Shown here piece by piece: positions 33,516 to 42,315 of a DNA stretch of 64,000 nt. The stretch covers positions 1,143,796-1,207,795 of the forward strand of contig NZ_CP083583.1 in assembly GCF_020091585.1 (NCBI RefSeq), given 5' to 3'. The stretch's first letter is position 1. Each line of letters begins with the position of its first letter. The notes under the pieces were generated by a model. That model was not told the DNA's origin. It ran no database searches and worked only from the letters and a program-made list of their open reading frames with translations. The position numbers and the translations under genes were made by a program. This stretch comes from Kovacikia minuta CCNUW1 (lineage in GTDB: Bacteria > Cyanobacteriota > Cyanobacteriia > Leptolyngbyales > Leptolyngbyaceae).

Positions 33516-35319
33516 GTGGGAAATTGTTTGATCAGTAAGAGTAGGATGGCAAAAGCTGTGGCTCTAGCAGGCTGTTTAATCACCGCTACCGCAGGTTTAG
33601 TACCCGCCGTGGGGCAGACGATCGACCATCCAACCGGGGACACAGGGGACGAGGCAACCCCTCCCAGCGCCAGCGCCCTGGATCAGGTCACATCCGTTTC
33701 CCAACTATCAGACGTAAAGCCAACCGATTGGGCGTTCCAGGCTTTACAATCCCTGGTTGAGCGCTACGGTTGTATTGTCGGCTATCCAGACAAAACCTAC
33801 CGGGGCAACCGGGCATTAAGCCGTTACGAATTTGCCGCAGGGGTGAATGCCTGCCTCGATCGGATCAGTGAACTGCTGGCGGCTGGAACCGCTGACCTGG
33901 TGAAAAAAGAAGACCTGGTTGCCCTGCAAAAAATGCAGGAAGAGTTTGCCGCAGAACTGGCAGCACTGCGCGGTCGGGTCGATACCTTAGCAGTTCGGAC
34001 GGCAACCCTGGAGAGCCAACAGTTTTCGACCACAACCAAGCTGAATGTGCTGAGTTCGTTTAACCTCAGCCACAACTTTGCCAGTGGAGACGTGAAGGCA
34101 GAGGGCATTCCCATTCCCAACGCGTTTCCAGCCGCAAGACTGGCACTGCGGGCACCCAACCCGGCAACGGGCAGACTGGAACCGATCGTCACCACCACCC
34201 GCCGCGATCCGTCCACCACCTTCAGCAACTCCACCTATTTGATTTTTACCTCTTCCTTTAGCGGACGGGATGCGCTGACCACCATTTTGGCAGCGGGCAA
34301 TGGCAACCCGCCTGCCAGCGTTTACAGTTCAGCTGGTTTTTCCAGCACCTTTAACGTCCCCTATGCCGACTCGAATCCGGTCAACCCCCTGGCACCCAGC
34401 AGCGTCGGCTTGTTTGAGTTGAAATATAGCTTTCCGATCGGCGACGCGGTGAACGTGCTGGTGGGTCCCCGTATCCTGGCATTCCGCCATTTTGATGTAA
34501 ATCCTTATACCAATGTGGTCAGTGGAGCCAGCGGGCTTAATTCCTATCAAAGCACCCTGGCGAATAGTGGGTTGTCAGGAGCAGGCGCGATCGTCAGTTG
34601 GAATATCAGCCCCCAGCTGGTGTTTCAGGCGGCTTACCTGAACCGGAATGATGCCTCGCTGCAATACTTTGGCGGAGATGGGGCAGCAAATCCGCTGCGG
34701 GGCATCTTTAAAGGTTCCTATTCTGTCCTGGCAGAACTGGCCTATTCCCCCACTTCCCCAGGTCACCCTGCGCTTTTTGTACACCCGCGCCCACATCCAG
34801 GCTCCCCCCGCATCGCCCCCGTTCCAGCCCAGCTTCCCGTTTTTCCTGACCAATTCCCTCCGGGGTGTGGTGGATGATGGGTTCGGTGGCAGCCTGAATG
34901 ATATCGACTCCGATAACTTTGTGTTTAACTTTGACTGGACACTTTCCCCCCGGTTTGCGTTGTTTGGGCGCTATTCCTACAGCCGCTCTGACATGGACCC
35001 GGTGAATCCGTTAATTGGGGGTGGCACGGTAAGGGTACAGGCATTTCAATTGGGGGTAGCCCTACCCGACTTGGGACGCCAGGGGGCACTGGGAACCATT
35101 TCCCTGGTGGTTCCCTTTGATATTTTGGCGGGTCGTCGGTTCCTGGTGTCAGGCAATGGTAACGGTGGAACGGAATTCAATCTGGAAACCACCTACTTTT
35201 ACCCAATCAATACTAATATTGCGATCGTGCCAACGTTCTTTGCCACGTTTAACGCCAACAATTTCAGCGACAATCCCACCGTATTTGGCACCGTCCTGCG
35301 TACCCAGTTCCTGTTCTAA
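33516..35319 (+). pseudogene. SLH-OprB iron-uptake-type porin, one frameshift
   Basis: GTG start at 33516 with AGGAG eight bases upstream. A signal peptide (MAKAVALAGCLITATAGLVP) is followed by an SLH domain (TDWAFQALQSLVERYGCIVG, YRGNRALSRYEFAAGVNACL, residues about 70-110), a coiled coil (LQKMQEEFAAELAALRGRVD) and the OprB-type beta barrel. At about 34750 the frame shifts by one base; the other frame continues with VTLRFLYTRAHIQAPPASPP to the terminal RTQFLF, which ends in the aromatic residue typical of outer-membrane barrels. About 600 residues in total, normal for cyanobacterial SomA/iron-uptake porins. A kinase gene follows 11 bases later. Confidence 0.88.
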
Positions 35320-35330
35320 CGAAATCTGCT

Positions 35331-38300
35331 ATGGTCACGATCGCCGGTTATGAAGTGATTTCAACGCTTTATGCGGGCAACCGCTCTCTGGTTTATCGGG
35401 CGCAGAGCAGTCGTGACCAGCAGCCCATTATTCTAAAAGTAATGCAGGCGGAGTATCCCAGTCTGGAAGAATTGGGCAGATACCGCCTGGAGTACGACAT
35501 TCTGAACCGTTTACCCCAGGCAGGGGTGGCAGCCGCATATGACCTGCTCCCACACCAAAATGGACTGGTGCTGGTGCTGGAAGATTTTGGTGGCGAATCG
35601 TTGCAACAATTGATCGGCGATCGTCGCTTTGACCTGGAGGAGTTTTTGCAACTGGCGATCGCCCTGACGGATATTCTCGGTCGGGTGCATGCGGTCAACG
35701 TGATCCACAAAGATATCAGTCCAGCCAATATTGTGCTGAACCCAACCTCAGGTCAGGTAAAGCTGATCGACTTTGGCAATGCAACCCTGTTGTCACGGGA
35801 AAACCCCTCCATCCGTAGTCCCAATGTTTTAGAAGGCACCCTGCCCTACCTATCCCCGGAGCAAACCGGACGGATGAACCGCGCCCTCGATTACCGCACG
35901 GATTTTTACTCCCTCGGTGCCACCTTCTACGAACTGCTGACGGGCATCCCCCCCTTTACGGTGACGGACGCAATGGAACTGATCCATTGCCATTTAGCCA
36001 AACAACCCGAACCCCCCAACAGAATTCGATCGGAAATCCCCGTTGCCCTCTCCCACCTTGTCCTCAAACTACTGGCAAAAAATGCCGAGGATCGCTATCA
36101 AAGCGCCTATGGCATCAAAGCCGATTTGCAGCGTTGCCTGGAGGAACTGCACCAGCACGGGACAATCTCCACCTTTCCCCTGGGACAACAGGACGCATCC
36201 GGTAAATTTCAAATCCCCCAAAAACTCTACGGACGGGAGACAGAAGTTGAAACGCTGTTGGCAGGGTTTGAGCGGGTAGCAGGGAGTGGGGAGTGGGGAA
36301 TGGGGAGTGGGGAGAAGCAAAGGCAGAGGGCAGAAGGAGCAGTCCACAGTCCGCAGTCCTCAGTCCTCAGTCCTCAACCCTCACTCCCTACTCCCTACTC
36401 CCTACTCCCTACTCCCCCTTACTCACGCAGCGAACTCATGCTCGTCGCTGGCTACTCTGGGATCGGCAAGTCGGCACTTGTGCATGAGATCCACAAACCC
36501 ATCACGCGCAAAAAGGGATACTTTATTTCTGGAAAATACGATCAATTTCAGCGCAATATTCCCTATTCCGCGCTGATCCAGGCGTTTCAGGAACTCATCC
36601 GCCAATTGTTGACGGAAAGCCCAGAGCAGATTCAGCGCTGGCGGCTGCAACTGCTGAACGCGCTGGGTAGTAATGGTCAGGTTGTGATTGATGTGCTGCC
36701 AGAGATTGAACTGATTATTGGCAAACAGCCTGCCCCTTTGAACCTGGGACCGCAGGAGGCACGCAACCGATTCAACCTGATGTTCCAGAAGTTCATCCGG
36801 GTGTTTGCCCAATTAGAACATCCGCTGGTTATTTTTCTGGATGACTTGCAATGGGCGGATTCTGCTTCACTCAAGCTGATTAACCTGCTGCTGACGGCTC
36901 CCGATAGCCAGTTTTTATACCTGGTGCTGGCCTATCGCAGTAATGAGGTGAATGCGGTGCATCCCCTGAGGGCGGCGATCGAGGAGATCCGCAAGGCGGG
37001 AGTGACCGTCAGCCAAATTGATCTGCCCCCCCTGGAGCTATCGACCGTCTGCCAGCTTATCTGCGACACCTTTCAGTGCTCTCTCGATCAAGCCCATCCC
37101 CTGGCAGAACTGGTGGTTCAGGTTACCAGTGGCAACCCATTTTTTATCAATGAATTTCTCAAATCTTTGTATGAAGAAGGGCTGCTCAACTTTGATGCGG
37201 CGCAAGGTTGCTGGCGATGGGACTTAAGCCAAATTCAAGCGGCTCAAATTCCCGATAATGTGGTGCAGTTGATGACGGGCAAACTGCAAAAGCTGAGCAC
37301 CCAAACCCAACAGGCGTTGAAATTGGCAGCCTGCATTGGTAATCAATTTGATTTACGCACCCTGGCAATTATCTCAAAGTCATCCCCAGCGACGATCGCC
37401 ACCGACCTGTGGGAGGGTATCCATGAAGGGTTGATCCTGCCCCTGGGCGAAAATTATAAGTTCGCCCCTTTGGGCGACCAAAATCATCCTGCCCCTTTGG
37501 GCGACCAAAATCATCCTGCCCCCCTGGGCGACCAAAATCATCCTGCCCCCCTGGTCGATCGGTATCATCCTGCCCCCCCCGGAAATGGGCAGCAATCCCC
37601 TGATCAATCCGCCAATATAGGGGAACCGCCCATGCCCGATCTGGAGATTCACTTTAAGTTTCTCCACGATCGGGTACAGCAGGTCGCCTATGGGCTAATT
37701 CCCGAAGGGGAAAAGCAGGGCATCCACCGGACGATCGGGCAACTGTTGCTGACCCACACCCCCCCGGAAGAACAGGAAGACCGGATTTTTGACATTGTGA
37801 ACCAGCTCAATGTGGGGATTGGGCTGACGACGATCGAGACCGAGCGGGATGACCTGGCTGCCCTTAACCTGACCGCAGGCAAAAAAGCCAAGGACTCCGC
37901 TGCCTACGAAACCGCTGTCCGCTATTTGCTGACAGGCATTGATTTGCTAGGGACAGAAAGCTGGCAACGGCAATATCAGTTGACCCTGGCATTGCATGAC
38001 GAAGCGGCTGAAGCGGCTTATTCAAACGGCGATTTTGCTGAAACCGAACGGCTGGTAGACCGCATTCTGCACCACGCTAAAGATATTTTGGATTGCGTCC
38101 GGGCTTACCAGGTAAGAGCAGGAACCTATACCGCACAAAACAACTTGCAAGCCGCGATCGATACCATTGTCACTGCAATGGGGCGACTGGGGGAACCCAT
38201 TCCCCGGAACCCCAATCGGCTCAGGGTGGGGTTAGAGCTACTCCGTACCCGCTTCTGGATTGTGGGCAGGCGTTCCCTCCCAGAACTGGAAAATCTACCG

Positions 38301-40946
38301 CCTATGACCGATCCTTACAAATTGGCAGCGGTGCGGCTGGCAGGTTCCGCCGGGTTAGCCGCAACCAATGTTGCCCCACTCCTCATTGCCATGCTGGCGT
38401 TGCGGGTGGTGAATCTGGTGGTGCACTATGGCAGTTCCTCCATGTCCACCGTGCAGGGGATTGCCTTTGGCGTCATGCTCCGGGCAGGCTTGTCTGATAT
38501 TGAAGGTGCCTATCGGTTCAGCCAGGTCAGTTTGCGCCTGTTGGAGCGGCTCAACGATCGCTTTTACAAAACCCTGACGGTGGTTGCCTACGAGTCCTGC
38601 ATCCGACACTGGAAGGAGCCACTACGCCCCTCCCTGCCCGTATTGATGAGTACCTATCATGAGGGTTTAGAACTGGGCAATCAGGAATTTGCCTCCCTGA
38701 GCGCTTCTGTTTATTGCATTCACCAATTGTTTCTGGGCGAACCACTGGCAGTCGTTGCAGAAGCATTTCAAGAGTACCGCTCCCAGATGCTGCGATTTAA
38801 GCAAGAGGTGATTGTTTATCAGATGCAACCCTGGCACCAATTGGCGTTGCATTTACAGGGAGGGGCAACAGACGCCACTCGTTTGATTGGAGCGGCATTT
38901 AACGAAGACGAGATGCTGCCCGTTTTCATTCAGAATCGCCTTGGTATCCCCACTTTTTATACCTACATCGCTAGAGGCATGTGGCTCTATCACGCAGGGG
39001 ATTATGCCGGAGCGCGAGCGGCGATCGAACTGGCGAAACCCCTGGAAGAATCAGCACCCGTTACGCCTGGGTATGCCTGCCGCTACTTCTATGATTCCCT
39101 GGCGTGTCTGGCGTTATTTCCCACGGCAACCCAGGCAGACCGTCGCAGGTACGTGCACCGAGTCCGAAGAAACCAGCGCAAGGCAAAACGCTGGGCGAAA
39201 TATTGCCCCGAAAACTACCAGCACCGCTATGACCTGGTGGAAGCGGAACGCTTTCGGGTCAGGGGGCAGTATGCCGAAGCGGTGGAGTTCTACGATCGGG
39301 CGATTGCGGCAGCAAAAGCCCAGGACTATATCCACGAAGCTGCACTGGCAAACGAGTTAGCTGCCCGTTTTTTACTCAGTTTGGGTAAGGAAAAGCTGGC
39401 TCAACCCTACTTACTGGAAGCCCGCCATAGCTACTTACGTTGGGGTGCCAGCTTCAAGGTAGAGCAACTGGATACCCACTATTCCCAGTTACGCGAGCGC
39501 CCCTCGGAATTCACCAGTTCTGACTCCAAAACTTCTTCCAGCCAGGGTTCCAGCAAAACCACTAGCCGCTCCCTGGGTTATACCCTCGATCTAAATACGG
39601 TAATTGAAGCAGCGCAGGCAATTTCTGGTGAAATCGTCCTCGATCGTCTGCTGGAAAAACTGCTGCAACTGGCAATTGAAAATGCAGGTGCCCAGACCGG
39701 ATACCTGCTCTTAGCCCATAGCGGCGAGTTTCGGATTGAAGCCGATGGGCAGATCGATCGAGACCCCCCGATTCGGGTGCAGCCGCGCCCCTTAACCGCG
39801 ACCCAACTTCCCCTTGCCATGATTCATTACGTCCAGCGAACCCGTGAAAACGTGGTGCTGCGGGATGCGGTAGAAGAGGGGCTGTTTACCGCCGACCCTT
39901 ACATCCTCCAAACCAAACCCCGCTCGATCCTCTGTTCACCGATTTTGAACCAGGGCAACCTGACGGGCATGCTCTATTTAGAAAACACCCTGGCAACCGA
40001 TACCTTTACCCCAGAGCGGCTAACCGTGCTGAATGTCCTCTCCGCCCAGGCGGCGATCGCCCTCGAAAATGCCTCCTTCTACCGCACCCTGGAAGAGAAG
40101 GTGGAAGAACGCACCACCCAACTTGCCCAGGCAAATCAGGAAATTACCCTGCTTAACCAATTGCTGCAATCTGAAAACCTGCGCATGAGTGCTGAAAACT
40201 TGCGCATGGGTGCCGAATTAAAAGTCACCCGCCAATTGCAACAGATGATTTTGCCCAGAGAAGCAGAACTCAGCCAGATTCCAGGCTTAGAAATTGCTGG
40301 ATTTATGGAACCTGCGGATGAGGTCGGTGGCGATTACTATGACGTTCTGCACAACAACGGTTTAGTCAAAATTGGCATTGGCGATGTGACCGGGCACGGA
40401 CTGGAGAGCGGCGTTCTGATGCTAATGGTACAAACCGCCGTCCGCACCCTGTTAATTAACCAGGAAACCGACTCTGCCCGCTTCCTGAATACTCTGAACC
40501 AGGTGATTTATGAAAATATCCAACGCATGAATTCTGAACGCACCCTGACCCTGACCCTGATGGACTATCAAGCAGGACGGTTCCGGTTGAGTGGACAGCA
40601 TGAAGACGTGCTACTGGTGCGGGCGAATGGGGCAGTTGAACGGGTGAAGACCACCGATCTGGGATTCCCGATCGGATTGGTGGAAGATATTGCGGAATTC
40701 GTCAGCCATTTGGATCTGGAGTTGCATCCCGGCGATGGCGTTGTGCTCTACACCGATGGCATCACGGAAGCGGTCAACACGAATGATGAACTCTATGGTT
40801 TAGAACAACTCTGTCAGATGGTCAGCCAGCACTGGCACCAAACGGTTCACGAAATTCGGCAGGCTGTGATTGCCGATGTCCGCCGACACATTGGAGAACA
40901 AAAAATCCTGGATGACATCACATTGTTGGTGATTAAGCAGAAATAG
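35331..40946 (+). CDS. Multidomain Ser/Thr kinase-AAA ATPase-GAF-PP2C phosphatase
   Basis: An intact 1871-residue protein. Residues 1-270 form a Hanks kinase (ILKVMQ Lys; VIHKDISPANIVLN loop; KLIDFGNA). Residues about 300-680 are an AAA/NACHT-like ATPase (GYSGIGKSALVHEI P-loop; PLVIFLDDLQWAD Walker B). A long helical TPR-like region runs to about 1400, then a GAF domain (about 1430-1590), a coiled coil, and a SpoIIE/PP2C phosphatase (LEIAGFMEPADEVGGDYYDV; KIGIGDVTGHGLESG; VVLYTDGITEAVN). Kinase and phosphatase activities thus sit in one chain. Two repetitive inserts lie in linkers (36282-36419; 37464-37571). It begins 11 bases after the porin stop, which suggests co-transcription. Confidence 0.93.
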   Translation: MVTIAGYEVISTLYAGNRSLVYRAQSSRDQQPIILKVMQAEYPSLEELGRYRLEYDILNRLPQAGVAAAYDLLPHQNGLVLVLEDFGGESLQQLIGDRRFDLEEFLQLAIALTDILGRVHAVNVIHKDISPANIVLNPTSGQVKLIDFGNATLLSRENPSIRSPNVLEGTLPYLSPEQTGRMNRALDYRTDFYSLGATFYELLTGIPPFTVTDAMELIHCHLAKQPEPPNRIRSEIPVALSHLVLKLLAKNAEDRYQSAYGIKADLQRCLEELHQHGTISTFPLGQQDASGKFQIPQKLYGRETEVETLLAGFERVAGSGEWGMGSGEKQRQRAEGAVHSPQSSVLSPQPSLPTPYSLLPTPPYSRSELMLVAGYSGIGKSALVHEIHKPITRKKGYFISGKYDQFQRNIPYSALIQAFQELIRQLLTESPEQIQRWRLQLLNALGSNGQVVIDVLPEIELIIGKQPAPLNLGPQEARNRFNLMFQKFIRVFAQLEHPLVIFLDDLQWADSASLKLINLLLTAPDSQFLYLVLAYRSNEVNAVHPLRAAIEEIRKAGVTVSQIDLPPLELSTVCQLICDTFQCSLDQAHPLAELVVQVTSGNPFFINEFLKSLYEEGLLNFDAAQGCWRWDLSQIQAAQIPDNVVQLMTGKLQKLSTQTQQALKLAACIGNQFDLRTLAIISKSSPATIATDLWEGIHEGLILPLGENYKFAPLGDQNHPAPLGDQNHPAPLGDQNHPAPLVDRYHPAPPGNGQQSPDQSANIGEPPMPDLEIHFKFLHDRVQQVAYGLIPEGEKQGIHRTIGQLLLTHTPPEEQEDRIFDIVNQLNVGIGLTTIETERDDLAALNLTAGKKAKDSAAYETAVRYLLTGIDLLGTESWQRQYQLTLALHDEAAEAAYSNGDFAETERLVDRILHHAKDILDCVRAYQVRAGTYTAQNNLQAAIDTIVTAMGRLGEPIPRNPNRLRVGLELLRTRFWIVGRRSLPELENLPPMTDPYKLAAVRLAGSAGLAATNVAPLLIAMLALRVVNLVVHYGSSSMSTVQGIAFGVMLRAGLSDIEGAYRFSQVSLRLLERLNDRFYKTLTVVAYESCIRHWKEPLRPSLPVLMSTYHEGLELGNQEFASLSASVYCIHQLFLGEPLAVVAEAFQEYRSQMLRFKQEVIVYQMQPWHQLALHLQGGATDATRLIGAAFNEDEMLPVFIQNRLGIPTFYTYIARGMWLYHAGDYAGARAAIELAKPLEESAPVTPGYACRYFYDSLACLALFPTATQADRRRYVHRVRRNQRKAKRWAKYCPENYQHRYDLVEAERFRVRGQYAEAVEFYDRAIAAAKAQDYIHEAALANELAARFLLSLGKEKLAQPYLLEARHSYLRWGASFKVEQLDTHYSQLRERPSEFTSSDSKTSSSQGSSKTTSRSLGYTLDLNTVIEAAQAISGEIVLDRLLEKLLQLAIENAGAQTGYLLLAHSGEFRIEADGQIDRDPPIRVQPRPLTATQLPLAMIHYVQRTRENVVLRDAVEEGLFTADPYILQTKPRSILCSPILNQGNLTGMLYLENTLATDTFTPERLTVLNVLSAQAAIALENASFYRTLEEKVEERTTQLAQANQEITLLNQLLQSENLRMSAENLRMGAELKVTRQLQQMILPREAELSQIPGLEIAGFMEPADEVGGDYYDVLHNNGLVKIGIGDVTGHGLESGVLMLMVQTAVRTLLINQETDSARFLNTLNQVIYENIQRMNSERTLTLTLMDYQAGRFRLSGQHEDVLLVRANGAVERVKTTDLGFPIGLVEDIAEFVSHLDLELHPGDGVVLYTDGITEAVNTNDELYGLEQLCQMVSQHWHQTVHEIRQAVIADVRRHIGEQKILDDITLLVIKQK
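36282..36419. repeat. Heptamer-type repeats inside the kinase gene
   Basis: Tandem gggagtg units (36282-36314) and the complementary actccct units (36383-36414), with a tcctcag run between. They are in frame and give a low-complexity linker (GSGEWGMGSGE ... PTPYSLLPTP) between kinase and ATPase domains. The two arms could form a hairpin. The paralogue at 42316 has similar repeats at the same domain border (43252-43322). Confidence 0.8.
37464..37571. repeat. 27-bp in-frame minisatellite
   Basis: Four tandem 27-base units (37464, 37491, 37518, 37545) encode APLGDQNHP three times and then a diverged APLVDRYHP. The first two units are identical in DNA, and the third differs only in a few positions. 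The array interrupts the region after the ATPase winged helix and before FKFLHDRVQQVAYGLIP. The paralogue lacks it. Confidence 0.9.
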
Positions 40947-41179
40947 GGGTAGGCGTCAGGGGGCAGGGGAATGGGGAAGAAGAATTTTGAGTTTTGAATT
41001 TTGAATTGAATTCGGATACCCATTTGAATTGGAAACGCGACCGATCGGGTAGGGGCGTTTGGCCAAACGCCCTTACAGGATCTTGATGGGCCACGAAGAC
41101 GATTTAATTGGATATGAGGACTGAGGACTGCCCTCTGCCTTCTGCCCTCTACCTTTCGCTGTACAATCTGCAATCTAGA

Positions 41180-42076
41180 ATGGGATCAAATCCGATCGGA
41201 ACCCCCATCCCTGAAATTGAAATCGATGCGTCCCTTGTCCATCGTTTATTGACGGAACAACACCCTGACCTGGCAGAGTTGCCGCTCCATCGGGTGGATG
41301 CAGGCTGGGATAATGTCATGTTTCGCTTAGGCGATCGGTTATGCGTGCGGCTTCCCCGGCGCAGGGTTGCTGCCAAGTTAATTGAGCATGAGCAAACCTG
41401 GTTGCCACAATTACCCGAACTTCCCATTCCGGTTCCAACTCCTTACAGACTGGGGTATCCAGGTCAGGGGTATCCCTGGCGATGGAGTGTTTTACCCTGG
41501 CTCAAGGGGGTAACGGCTGACCAGCAGGAACCCGATCACCACCAGGCCCAGCGATTGGCAGCATTTCTGCGATCGCTCCATGTTCCTGCACCCCCGGATG
41601 CTCCATCCAATCCATTTAGAAATGTACCGTTGCCTGATCGAGCCGCTTTTGTTGAGGAACGAATGCAGCGACTGGCGCAAAAAACAAATCTGATGACTCC
41701 AGAGATTAAACGCAGTTGGAATCAGGCTTTAAATGCGCCGATGGATGGTGAAATCACCTGGATACATGGTGACCTGCATCCCCGCAATGTGCTGGTTGAG
41801 CAGGGTGTGCTCGCAGGCATCATCGATTGGGGCGATATGACCGCGGGCGATCGCGCCACCGACCTGGCTGCCATCTGGATGCTTTTCTCTAAACAAGCGG
41901 TTCGCCAGCAGGCGATCGTCGCCTATGGGAATGCGTCTGAAGCCACCCTGCAACGGGCCAGGGGATGGGCAGTGTTCTTTGGTACCGTGCTACTGGATAC
42001 CGGATTAGTCGATAACCCACGACACGCAGTTATCGGAGAGCGGATATTGCAGCGGGTTGCTAAGGGATACATCTAA
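41180..42076 (+). CDS. Aminoglycoside-phosphotransferase-like kinase
   Basis: About 298 residues from ATG 41180; the frame open from 41108 runs through repeat-like DNA and is not used. APH fold: VDAGWDNVMFRLGDRLCVRL (ATP strand, Arg/Lys region), then the Brenner motif ITWIHGDLHPRNVLVEQ (HGDLHPRN, catalytic Asp) and GIIDWGDMTAGDRATDLAAI (DWGD metal site). Proteins of this group phosphorylate small molecules; most are not antibiotic resistance enzymes, and no substrate can be read here. It stands alone between the two giant kinase genes. Confidence 0.88.
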   Translation: MGSNPIGTPIPEIEIDASLVHRLLTEQHPDLAELPLHRVDAGWDNVMFRLGDRLCVRLPRRRVAAKLIEHEQTWLPQLPELPIPVPTPYRLGYPGQGYPWRWSVLPWLKGVTADQQEPDHHQAQRLAAFLRSLHVPAPPDAPSNPFRNVPLPDRAAFVEERMQRLAQKTNLMTPEIKRSWNQALNAPMDGEITWIHGDLHPRNVLVEQGVLAGIIDWGDMTAGDRATDLAAIWMLFSKQAVRQQAIVAYGNASEATLQRARGWAVFFGTVLLDTGLVDNPRHAVIGERILQRVAKGYI

Positions 42077-42315
42077 GAAGTACAGGATCAGGGTTTCATG
42101 TAATTGCTGGGAATTGAAACCGGATTAAGGAATTGCTAAGAATGCTTTATTTTTTAGAAGCCAGAAGAGAGAATTTGTAACAGGTGACAGGTGTTAAGGT
42201 GTCAGGTGTCAGGAACCAACCGCCAGTGGCAAAGGGTTCCAACGTCACAGAATGTCCTAACCCTTGTGGCTACGGCTTCAGATCAATTCTCAGATCTTCT
42301 GACCTGCGGGCTGTT

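Noticed and set aside
38093..38497. 134-codon plus-strand frame inside the giant kinase gene
   Set aside because: It is another frame of an intact 1871-residue protein with continuous domains.
41108..41179. Longer N-terminus of the APH-like kinase
   Set aside because: The extra residues come from repeat-like DNA (gaggactgaggactgccctc), and the APH fold begins after ATG 41180.
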